From the NCBI RefSeq assembly GCF_040529335.1, contig NZ_CP159534.1, positions 186,001-250,000 on the forward strand: 64,000 nucleotides of DNA. Direction: 5' to 3'. The notes beneath the pieces are model-generated. The model saw only the letters and a list, made by a program, of their open reading frames with translations. It had not been told where the DNA came from and made no database searches. Shown here piece after piece: positions 42,407 to 49,706 of the stretch. Each line of letters opens with the position of its first letter. Position 1 is the first letter of the stretch. The translations under genes were made by a program, and so were the position numbers. This DNA is from Streptomyces sp. HUAS MG91 (GTDB taxonomy: Bacteria; Actinomycetota; Actinomycetes; Streptomycetales; Streptomycetaceae).

Positions 42407-42418
42407 TGAATGATGACA
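42388..42418. promoter_or_regulatory. Inverted-repeat operator over the MFS start codon
   Basis: Outer arms TGTCATCA (42388-42395) and TGATGACA (42411-42418), with an inner TGTCAT-TGAATG-ATGACA dyad (42401-42418). It covers the MFS ATG at 42404-42406, so binding would block transcription or early elongation of the MFS-TetR operon. It also lies 104 nt from the divergent acyl-CoA oxidase start. Confidence 0.65.
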
Positions 42419-42521
42419 TGGCGGTGACGCGGTCCTCGCCGCCCACCACCGTGCCGACTGCCTCCGTGGCTCTCCCTGCCTCGACCGCTTGGGCCGCACC
42501 GGTACGGGGTACCAGGGGTCC

Positions 42522-44480
42522 ATGATCACCGACACCTCCACGCCCTCCGGCGGCTACAGCCGGCCGGACATCGACGTACGGGCCCTCACCCAGGTGCTCG
42601 ACGGCGAGTACGCCGAGATCCGCGAGCTGGTCCGGACGAACCTCGTGAAGCACGCCTCCGTACTCGAGGAGGCCGAGGAACTCGACATCGAGGCGTTCCG
42701 CGAGCGGGTGCGCGAGCTCGCCGTCGCGCTGGCGGCGACCGGGCAGACGGGCATGGGCTTCCCGAAGGAGTACGGGGGCGGCGGCGACATCGGCGCGTCG
42801 ATCGCCGCGTTCGAGACGCTCGCGTTCGGTGATCTGTCACTGCTGGTGAAGGTGGGTGTGCAGTTCGGCCTGTTCGGGGGCGCGATCCTGCATCTCGGCA
42901 CGGAGCGGCACCACCGCGCGTATCTGCCGGATCTGATCACCGGCAAGCTGCTTGGCTGCTTCGCGATGACCGAGACCGGGCACGGCTCGAACGTCCAGGC
43001 GCTCGGCACCGTGGCGACGTACGACGCGGACAGCCAGGAGTTCGTCATCACCACACAGGGCGAAGGCGCCCGCAAGGACTACATCGGCAACGCGGCCCGC
43101 CACGCCGAACTGGCCGTCGTCTTCGCGCAGCTCGAGGTGGGCGGCCGGGCCGAGGGCGTGCACGCCTTCGTCGTGCCGGTCCGGGTCGACGGCGCACCCG
43201 CTCCGGGCGTCCGGATCGAGGACGCCGGCCGCAAGATGGGGCTCAACGGCGTCGACAACGGCCGCATCTGGTTCGACGGCGTGCGGGTGCCGCGGGAGGC
43301 GCTGCTCAACCGGTTCGCCGACGTCACTCCCGAGGGCGTCTACGAGAGCCCCATCGAGAACCCGGGCCGCCGCTTCTTCACCATGCTCGGCACGCTCGTC
43401 CAGGGCCGGGTCAGCGTCGGCGGCGGTGCGATCAACGCGGCCAAGGTGGCGCTGGCGATCGCCGTGAAGTACGCGGTGCGCCGCCGGCAGTTCGACGCGG
43501 CGCCGGACACCGAGGAGCAGTTGCTGCTCGACTACGGGATGCACCAGCGCCGGCTCCTGCCGCTGGTCGCCCGCACCTATGCCCTGCACTTCGCCCAGGA
43601 CGTGGTCCGCACCCAGCTCCACGAGGTCTTCTCGACGGAGACGGGCGACGAACAGGAGCGGCGCGAGCTGGAGTCGCGGGCCGCCGGCACGAAGGCGCTC
43701 GGCACCTGGCACGCCACGCGCACGATCCAGGAGTGCCGCGAGGCGTGCGGCGGCGCCGGTTATCTCGCCGTCAACCGGTTCGCCGCGCTCAAGGCCGACA
43801 GCGACGTGTTCACGACCTTCGAGGGCGACAACCACGTGCTCCTCCAGCTCGTGGCCAAGGGCCTCCTCACCAACTACGCGCACGAGTTCGAGGACATGGA
43901 CCAGCTCGGCATGGTGCGGTTCGTGACCGGCCAGGCCGTCGAGACGGTCATCGAGAAGACCTCGGTGCACAAGCTCCTGGAGCGGGTCCGCGACCTGCTG
44001 CCCGGTGGTGACGAGTGGGACCAGGAGGCCGGTCTGCTCGACTCGGAGTACCAGCTCGCCATGGTCCGCTTCCGGGAGGAGCACATGCTCGCCGGGCTGG
44101 CCCGCCGCCTCAAGCGCGGGATGGACCAGGAGCGGGAACCCGGCGCCGTCTTCTCCCACGTGCAGGACCACGTCATCGCGGTGGCGCGCGTGCACGTCGA
44201 ACGGCTGGTCCTGGAGGCGTTCGTCGACCGGCTGCGCACCCTGCCCGACGACGACAACAAGGTCGCGCTCGGGCTGCTGTGCGATCTGTTCGCGCTGTCC
44301 ACGATCGAGGCCGACCGCGCCTGGTTCATGGAGCACGGCCGGCTCACCGTCCAGCGCTCCAAGGCGATCAGCCGGGAGATCAACGACCTCTGCCGCAAGG
44401 TCCGGCCGCTCGCCGTCGATCTCGTCGACGCGTGGGGCATCCCGCCGGAGATGCTGCGCTCGCCGGACCTGGTGGGCTGA
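42522..44480 (+). CDS. Acyl-CoA oxidase/dehydrogenase-family flavoprotein
   Basis: A 652-residue FAD enzyme with the acyl-CoA oxidase layout. FAD-binding regions are CFAMTETGHGSNVQALGTVATY and RKDYIGNAARHAELAVVFAQL; the catalytic-Glu region is ECREACGGAGYLAVNRFAALKADSDVFTTFEGDNHVLLQ. The C-terminal domain exceeds that of ordinary dehydrogenases, as in peroxisomal-type oxidases. It could introduce a double bond into acyl-CoA with oxygen as acceptor. It starts at ATG 42522; no partner enzyme is adjacent. Confidence 0.9.
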   Translation: MITDTSTPSGGYSRPDIDVRALTQVLDGEYAEIRELVRTNLVKHASVLEEAEELDIEAFRERVRELAVALAATGQTGMGFPKEYGGGGDIGASIAAFETLAFGDLSLLVKVGVQFGLFGGAILHLGTERHHRAYLPDLITGKLLGCFAMTETGHGSNVQALGTVATYDADSQEFVITTQGEGARKDYIGNAARHAELAVVFAQLEVGGRAEGVHAFVVPVRVDGAPAPGVRIEDAGRKMGLNGVDNGRIWFDGVRVPREALLNRFADVTPEGVYESPIENPGRRFFTMLGTLVQGRVSVGGGAINAAKVALAIAVKYAVRRRQFDAAPDTEEQLLLDYGMHQRRLLPLVARTYALHFAQDVVRTQLHEVFSTETGDEQERRELESRAAGTKALGTWHATRTIQECREACGGAGYLAVNRFAALKADSDVFTTFEGDNHVLLQLVAKGLLTNYAHEFEDMDQLGMVRFVTGQAVETVIEKTSVHKLLERVRDLLPGGDEWDQEAGLLDSEYQLAMVRFREEHMLAGLARRLKRGMDQEREPGAVFSHVQDHVIAVARVHVERLVLEAFVDRLRTLPDDDNKVALGLLCDLFALSTIEADRAWFMEHGRLTVQRSKAISREINDLCRKVRPLAVDLVDAWGIPPEMLRSPDLVG

Positions 44481-44560
44481 TCCCGGCGGAGCACCGCGTG
44501 AGCGGACGCGGAGGGACGGGCGTGGATCGCGCGCGCTCCCGCCGCAACCGCTCTTTCCGC

Positions 44561-44911
44561 TCAGACCAGCCCGGTGACCGTCACCGTGACGTGCGCGGGC
44601 ACGGCCTGGTCCGGGAGCGCCGCGGCCAGCTGCTCCTCCGCCGCGCGGCGGGCGGCGCGGGCGACGTCCACGGTGCGGGCCCGCCCGCGCGCGACGAGCT
44701 GGATCTGGACGCGCCAGGGCCCGGTGCCGTCGGCGGGGCCGGTCAGCCGGACGCCCGCCGACGACGACGCGGGCGCGGCCGGTTCCGCGCGGGAGAGCGC
44801 GGAGCGCAGCCGGCCGGCGAGGTCGGGCTTGAGGAAGGCGACGTCGGGCAGGCCCGCCACGGCCCGGGCGATGTCCTCGGAGAGGGTGCCGGGCACGGTG
44901 TGCTGGGTCAT
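44561..44911 (-). CDS. Small Asp23/Gls24-like protein
   Basis: A 116-residue protein with an Asp23-type alpha/beta fold suggested by VAFLKPDLAGRLRSALSR and WRVQIQLVARGRARTVDVARAARRAAEEQLAAALPDQAVPAHVTVTVTGLV, the final strand being like other Asp23 paralogs. ATG 44911 overlaps the stop of the zinc-finger/Asp23 gene upstream, so it is the third gene of the ECF operon. Its role in the envelope-stress cluster is undefined. Confidence 0.68.
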   Translation of the reverse strand: MTQHTVPGTLSEDIARAVAGLPDVAFLKPDLAGRLRSALSRAEPAAPASSSAGVRLTGPADGTGPWRVQIQLVARGRARTVDVARAARRAAEEQLAAALPDQAVPAHVTVTVTGLV

Positions 44912-45561
44912 CGGGTGCCGCCTTCCTGACGGTCGCTGAGACCGGTGCTGTTGTCGAGACCAGCACTGCCGGTGCTGTCGGTGAGATCGGTGATACGGAT
45001 GTCCACCGAAGCGATCTCCATGCCCAGCTCGCGGTCGGCCGCGTCCCGTACCCGGTCACGGACGTCCTCCGCGAGGTCCGGGAGATGGGCGTCGGCCGGT
45101 GCGTGGATCTCCAGGCGGACCTCGACGCGGTCGGCGGCCGCGCCGCCGGCGGGCCGCAGCCGGCAGGAACCGGCCTGGACGCCGGGCACCGTCTCGGCCG
45201 CCGCCCGCAGGCTCCGGGCGGCCACCGCCTCCATGACCCACAGGTCCTCGTCCGGTCCTCCGAGCGGCAGTGGGCGGCCCGGACGCAGTTCGAGGCGGAC
45301 GACGTCCATGACCCGGCGGGTCAGCGTCGACGCGTCGCTTCCGTCGTCGTCCAGGGGCTCCTCGCGCAGCTCCCGGACCGCGCTCTCCAGCCGGTCGAGG
45401 TCGCCCACGGCGTCCCGGCAGTGGGGGCAGGTGCGCAGGTGGGGATCGTCGGACTGCTCCTCCCACGACTCCCAGACCAGGGACAGCGGCCTACCGCAGG
45501 CCAGCCGCTCGTCGTCGGTCAGGTCGTCGTGCGGGTTGGGCGGTTCTGTGTGAGCGGTCAT
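44908..45561 (-). CDS. Probable anti-sigma factor with zinc-binding N terminus and Asp23/Gls24-like domain
   Basis: A 217-residue two-part protein. Residues 20-50 carry Cys22 and His41-x3-Cys45-x2-Cys48 (PHLRTCPHCRD), the ZAS/zf-HC2 pattern of anti-sigma factors. Residues from about 105 onward have an Asp23-like alternating fold (VMEAVAARSLRAAAETVPGV, VEVRLEIHAPADAHLPDLAEDVRDRV, SVDIRITDL). It is coupled by ATGA overlap to the ECF sigma gene, its presumed target, and to the following Asp23-like gene. Confidence 0.8.
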   Translation of the reverse strand: MTAHTEPPNPHDDLTDDERLACGRPLSLVWESWEEQSDDPHLRTCPHCRDAVGDLDRLESAVRELREEPLDDDGSDASTLTRRVMDVVRLELRPGRPLPLGGPDEDLWVMEAVAARSLRAAAETVPGVQAGSCRLRPAGGAAADRVEVRLEIHAPADAHLPDLAEDVRDRVRDAADRELGMEIASVDIRITDLTDSTGSAGLDNSTGLSDRQEGGTR

Positions 45562-46142
45562 CGCCAGGCCCCCAGCGCTTGTGTCAGACAGCGTCGTGCA
45601 CGGAAGACGCGGGCGCGGACAGCCTCCTGGCTGATTCCGACCGCGTCCGCGATGAATTCGTAGGACCGGCCGTCCAGTTCGCGCAACACCCAGCAGGCGC
45701 GCTGTTCGGCCGACAGCTGGTCGAGGGCCTGACTCAGTTCGCGTACCGCGTCGCGCCCCTCGGCGATCCGGGCCGGTGACACCACGTGCTCGGGCGCGGC
45801 CACCTCCCCCGCCGACTCCAGGGGCGCGGCGGGCCGGCGGCCGCGCAGGATGTTCAGGCAGCGGTTGGTGACGATGCGGTACGTCCAGGTGCCGAACGAC
45901 GCCTGGCCCTGGAACTCGGGCAGGCGCCGCCAGGCGCTGATGAACGCGTCCTGCACGGCGTCCTCGGCCTCCGTGCGGGTGCCGAGCAGCCGGGTCGCGA
46001 GCCGGATCAGCGCCGGGGCGTGTCGTTGCACCAGGGCCGCGAAGGCGTCCTCGTCCCCTTCCGCGGCACGGACCACCAACAGGGTGTCATCCCTCGCGCC
46101 CCTGCCGTCCGGCGGTGCGGTATCGATGCGGGCCCCCGCCAC
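45558..46142 (-). CDS. ECF RNA polymerase sigma factor of the Asp23 envelope-stress cluster
   Basis: A 194-residue ECF sigma factor. Region 2 is DAFAALVQRHAPALIRLATRLLGTRTEAEDAVQDAFISAWRRLPEFQGQASFGTWTYRIVTNRCLNILR; region 4 is LDQLSAEQRACWVLRELDGRSYEFIADAVGISQEAVRARVFRARRCL. It starts ATG 46142 and heads a three-gene operon with the zinc-finger/Asp23 protein. The divergent Asp23-AmaP-type genes at 46360 onward are probable targets. Confidence 0.94.
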   Translation of the reverse strand: MAGARIDTAPPDGRGARDDTLLVVRAAEGDEDAFAALVQRHAPALIRLATRLLGTRTEAEDAVQDAFISAWRRLPEFQGQASFGTWTYRIVTNRCLNILRGRRPAAPLESAGEVAAPEHVVSPARIAEGRDAVRELSQALDQLSAEQRACWVLRELDGRSYEFIADAVGISQEAVRARVFRARRCLTQALGAWR

Positions 46143-46359
46143 TGGGCGGCTCCTCTCGTCTCGTCCTGCTGGTTGGACACACCCGCGCGGCGTTCTGTTA
46201 CGCGGCTTTTTCGGGCGGGTCGACGCCGGTGACCGGTTCCGCCCGGCACGGCGGAGAAAGATTCTTCGTCGGGCCGCGTCACAGATGCGCCCGGGACGGG
46301 TCTATCGGAACAAGCGCAACGGAACAGCCGGCGACCCGCCGGAGGAAGAAGGCCACATC

Positions 46360-46866
46360 ATGACCACCAGCACGCAGACCGCGCAGACCGTCAAGGACGT
46401 TCCGGCGGTGCGCACGGGACCGTCGGTGCGCACCACGGCGGTCTCCGGTGGCGCCACCGGAGCCGACCAGCCCGCCGCGGACCGCGGCAGGACCTCCATC
46501 GCGGATGTCGTCGTGGTGAAGGTGGCGGGCATCGCGGCCCGGGAGATCCCCGGGGTGCACGACATGGGCGGCGGCCTGTCGCGGACCATCGGCGCGGTGC
46601 GCGACCGGGTGCCGGGCGGCCGGCCGAACGTGGGGCGCGGGGTGAAGGTCGAGGTCGGCGAGCGGCAGACCGCCATCGACCTGGACCTCGTGGTGGAGTA
46701 CGGCGTCCCGATCACGGACGTGGCGCGCGACGTGCGCGAGAACGTCATCTCGGCGGTGGAGCGCGTCACCGGCCTCGAGGTCGTCGAGGTGAACGTGACG
46801 ATCAACGACGTGCACCTGCCCGAGGACGACGCCGAGACCCCGGCCGCGGACTCCCGCGTGGAGTGA
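46360..46866 (+). CDS. Asp23/Gls24-family envelope stress response protein
   Basis: A 168-residue Asp23 protein. After a Ser/Thr/Ala-rich tail of about 40 residues comes the conserved core SIADVVVVKVAGIAAREIPGVHDMG, VKVEVGERQTAIDLDLVVEYG and GLEVVEVNVTINDVHLPED. Asp23 proteins accumulate at the membrane through AmaP and act in alkaline or envelope stress. GGAGGAAG lies 12 nt before ATG 46360. The divergent ECF sigma gene starts 218 nt away. It leads the operon up to the YihY gene. Confidence 0.93.
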   Translation: MTTSTQTAQTVKDVPAVRTGPSVRTTAVSGGATGADQPAADRGRTSIADVVVVKVAGIAAREIPGVHDMGGGLSRTIGAVRDRVPGGRPNVGRGVKVEVGERQTAIDLDLVVEYGVPITDVARDVRENVISAVERVTGLEVVEVNVTINDVHLPEDDAETPAADSRVE

Positions 46867-46938
46867 CCGGTCCGCGGTGGACGGCAGTCGGCGGATCGGT
46901 GACCGGCGCGTGAGAGCGCCGGGCGAGAGGGGACGAGA

Positions 46939-47130
46939 GTGACAGGGAGCAGGGCGTTCGCCGGGATGGCCGCCGGCATGGCACTGGCCTTCGCGGGATA
47001 TTTCGGGGGCTTCGGGGCGTTCCTGCTCGTGGCCGCCCTCGGAGGCCTGGGCGCCGCGGCGGGCCACTGGTCCGACGGCGGCGGCCGCCTCCGTGACCTG
47101 CGGGACGCCTATGAGCGGAGCCGCCGGTGA
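46939..47130 (+). CDS. Small DUF2273-like membrane protein
   Basis: A 63-residue protein with two tightly spaced hydrophobic segments (AGMAAGMALAFAGYFGGF and GAFLLVAALGGLGAAAG) and a charged C terminus (RLRDLRDAYERSRR). Small integral membrane proteins of this kind (DUF2273) sit beside Asp23 genes in many bacteria and probably help to anchor the complex. GTG 46939 follows GGGGACGAG; the stop overlaps the next start as GTGA. Confidence 0.8.
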   Translation: MTGSRAFAGMAAGMALAFAGYFGGFGAFLLVAALGGLGAAAGHWSDGGGRLRDLRDAYERSRR

Positions 47131-48083
47131 CCGCGGCGGCCCGGCGCGGCACGACGGTCGTGTCCGAGCGGGCGGTGCGCAAGATCGCCGAGCGGGCCGC
47201 CGTCGAGGCGGCGCAGGCGGGCGGCCGTCCCGCGACGGACACGGCGAAGGGGTCGGCGAGCGTGCGCGGGCGGCGCGCGGACGTCGCGCTGGAGGTGGCC
47301 CTCCCCTGCCAGGCGGCGCTGTCCGACTCGGTCCGCCGGTTGCAGTCCCATGTCTCGGCCCGCACCGAGGAGTTGACGGGCCTGCACGTCGACACTCCGC
47401 GCGTCGGGGTCACCGCCCTGCTCCCCGCGCGGCCCGGGTGGAGCGTCCCGGTGCCCGGCGCGCCGGTGCCCACCGGGCGGACGCCGCTGCGGTGGTGGTC
47501 GCCGCGCAGGGTGCCGGCGGGCCTGCTGACGCTGGCCGGCACGGTGCTCTGCGGCGCCCTCGCGCTCGATCTGGTCCTGGTGCATCTCGCGCACCGCCCC
47601 GCCGCGCCCTGGCGCACGGAGTCCGTGCACTGGCTGACGGGCCACGGCTCCGGCGATCCGGTCGTGCGCGTGGTCGCCGCCGGGCTCGCCGTGCTCGGCG
47701 TCCTGATGATCTTCCTGGCGCTCTCCCCCGGCCGACGCGGGCTGCTCACCGTCTCCTCGTCCGATCCGCGGGTGCGGGCGGCCGTGGACCGGGCGGCGGT
47801 CGCGCTCCTGGTGCGCGACGCCGTGGGCGACGTGCCGGGCATCGGGCCGGTCCGGGTGCGGGTGGGGCGTCGGCGTGCCACCGTCCGGGCGCGGCTCGCC
47901 TTCGGGGAGCGGGAGAGCGCGCGGGACGCGGTGCGGGAGGCGGCGCGCGGTGTGCTGGACTCCTGTGAGCTGCGGCGCCCGTTGAGGCTCCGGGTCCGGG
48001 TCCGGCCGGACGACTCCTGGGAGTCCACCGGGGCGGGGCCCTCCCCGGTGCCGGACCAGCAGGCCGAAGGAGACCTCAGCTGA
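47127..48083 (+). CDS. Asp23-like protein with central membrane region (DUF6286-type)
   Basis: A 318-residue protein. The N-terminal part has Asp23 character (VVSERAVRKIAERAAVEAA, DVALEVALPCQAALSDSVRRLQSHVSARTEELTGLHV). Two helices follow near residues 135-200 (AGLLTLAGTVLCGALALDLVLVHLA and VVAAGLAVLGVLMIFLAL), and the cytoplasmic C-terminal domain is RVRVGRRRATVRARLAFGERE-like. It is probably a membrane-anchoring subunit of the envelope-stress complex. Stop and next start overlap (TGATG). Confidence 0.8.
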   Translation: MTAAARRGTTVVSERAVRKIAERAAVEAAQAGGRPATDTAKGSASVRGRRADVALEVALPCQAALSDSVRRLQSHVSARTEELTGLHVDTPRVGVTALLPARPGWSVPVPGAPVPTGRTPLRWWSPRRVPAGLLTLAGTVLCGALALDLVLVHLAHRPAAPWRTESVHWLTGHGSGDPVVRVVAAGLAVLGVLMIFLALSPGRRGLLTVSSSDPRVRAAVDRAAVALLVRDAVGDVPGIGPVRVRVGRRRATVRARLAFGERESARDAVREAARGVLDSCELRRPLRLRVRVRPDDSWESTGAGPSPVPDQQAEGDLS

Positions 48084-48664
48084 TGCCCCGTAGCCGTACG
48101 ATCCTCAACCGGCTCGCGCTCGCCGTGCTCGGCGCGGTGCTGCTCGCGGCGGCCCTCTGGCTGTCCGCCGGCCGGACGTCGTGGGCCCCCGAGCTGCCGG
48201 ACCGGTGGCCGCTGCCCGATCCGCACACCTCGATCGTGCCGGCCGGGCGGCTCGGTTCGCTGCGCGAGAGCGGCTGGTGGACGCCGACCGTCATGACGGT
48301 GTCGATCGTCGCGACCCTGCTCCTCGCGTACGGGACCGTGCGCCAGCTGCGCGGCGGGTTCCGCCGGCTGGTGCCGCTGCCCGCGCCCCACGGTGTCCTG
48401 CGGACCCGGGCCCTGGAGGACGCTCTGGCGCGTCGGGCGACGGCCGTCGACGGCGTCGCGCACTGCCGGGCTCGCACGCGGGTGCGACGACGGCGACTGG
48501 ATGTCGTCCTGCGGGTAAGACTTCGGGAGGACACCTCTCCCCACACCGTGCTGCCCGCGCTCACCGGGCTCGCACGGGAAACGGAGACCGTGCTCAGTCC
48601 GTACCGTCTCCGCCTGCACATCCGGCTCACCAGCCGCTCTCACCGAAGGCCTCATGTCCGCTGA
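48083..48664 (+). CDS. amaP: AmaP-like alkaline-shock membrane anchor protein
   Basis: A 193-residue protein with two transmembrane helices (LNRLALAVLGAVLLAAALWLS and VMTVSIVATLLLAYGTVRQL) and a basic C-terminal domain (RRRRLDVVLRVRLREDTSPHTVLPALTGLARETETVLSPYRLRLHIRL). This matches AmaP, which tethers Asp23 proteins to the membrane. It is translationally coupled on both sides. The symbol is by family only. Confidence 0.8.
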   Translation: MPRSRTILNRLALAVLGAVLLAAALWLSAGRTSWAPELPDRWPLPDPHTSIVPAGRLGSLRESGWWTPTVMTVSIVATLLLAYGTVRQLRGGFRRLVPLPAPHGVLRTRALEDALARRATAVDGVAHCRARTRVRRRRLDVVLRVRLREDTSPHTVLPALTGLARETETVLSPYRLRLHIRLTSRSHRRPHVR

Positions 48665-49562
48665 ACCGCACGCCTCCGCCGCCCGTCCACGTTCGTTCAC
48701 CGCGAGATGGCGGGCCGTCCGCCTCCCCGTGGAGTGGCAGGCCGCGCTGCGCCGCACCCCGCTGTCCATGTGGCGCGACGACGTGTCGGACTACGCGGCC
48801 GCCCTCACCTACTACGCGATCCTCGCCGTGCTGCCCTCGTTGCTGGTCACCGCCATCGGCTTCAGCCTGATCAGTCCGGGCACGGCGGAGGCGTTCGTCG
48901 CCCATGTCACCGCCTACGCGCCGGCGCAGTCCGGCACACAGCTGCACGACGTGTTGTCGCGGACCCTGCGGGGCGGCACGGCCGCGTGGACCCTGCTGAT
49001 CACGGGCGCCGCGAGCGGGCTGTGGTCCGCGTCCAGCTACCTCGCGGTGTTCCGCCGCGCGCTGCACCGCATGCACCGGGTGGCGGACCGCCGCTCGCCC
49101 TGGCACAAGGCGCACCGCATCCTGATCACCGCCCTGGCGCTGCTCGGGCTGCTGGTGCTCAGCGCGCTCGTGCTGCTGCTGACCGGGCCCGTCGCCGAGA
49201 GCCTCGGCCGCTCCCTCGGGTTCGGCACCATGGCCGCGTGGGCGTGGAGTCTGCTGCGCTGGCCGCTGCTGATGGGCGTGGTCGCCCTGCTGGTCGTCAT
49301 CGTCTTCCACACCGGCCCGGTGGCGGCGCGGGTGCGCGCCCACAGCATCCCCGGCGGCATTCTGGCGTCCGTCCTGTGGCTCGTCGTCTCCGCCGGGTTC
49401 GCCCTGTACGCGTCCGCGCTGAGCACGTACAGCAGGCTCTACGGATCCCTCGCCGGTGCCGTGGTGTTCCTGATCTGGCTGTGGCTGTCGAATCTCGCGC
49501 TGCTCGCCGGTGCGCAGTTCACGGCCGAGCTCACCGCGCAGGAGCGGCGGACCGCCGACTGA
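48654..49562 (+). CDS. YihY/virulence factor BrkB-family inner-membrane protein
   Basis: A 302-residue YihY family protein with about six helices. Characteristic are MWRDDVSDYAAALTYYAILAVLPSLLVTAIGF, AWTLLITGAASGLWSASSYLAVFRRALHRMH, and SRLYGSLAGAVVFLIWLWLSNLALLAGAQFTAEL. The family's function is uncertain (old RNase BN naming is wrong; transport or envelope roles proposed). ATG 48654 overlaps AmaP by 11 nt, so it is the last gene of the envelope-stress operon. Confidence 0.9.
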   Translation: MSAEPHASAARPRSFTARWRAVRLPVEWQAALRRTPLSMWRDDVSDYAAALTYYAILAVLPSLLVTAIGFSLISPGTAEAFVAHVTAYAPAQSGTQLHDVLSRTLRGGTAAWTLLITGAASGLWSASSYLAVFRRALHRMHRVADRRSPWHKAHRILITALALLGLLVLSALVLLLTGPVAESLGRSLGFGTMAAWAWSLLRWPLLMGVVALLVVIVFHTGPVAARVRAHSIPGGILASVLWLVVSAGFALYASALSTYSRLYGSLAGAVVFLIWLWLSNLALLAGAQFTAELTAQERRTAD

Positions 49563-49706
49563 CCGGCGGCGGGCGGGGTGCGTGCGGCAAGCTGCATGCG
49601 AACTGCCTGTTGTCGCGCGGCGTCGTCCGGTGGGATGGGAGCCACGACAAGAGGGCTCCCCGTGGTGCGGTCGGAAGCGCTCGATGTCCTGGAACAGGGA
49701 GCGCCC

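Noticed and set aside
46802..48769. 655-codon minus frame over the Asp23/AmaP genes
   Set aside because: Antisense shadow with Arg/Pro-rich composition; the plus-strand genes overlap by start/stop coupling.
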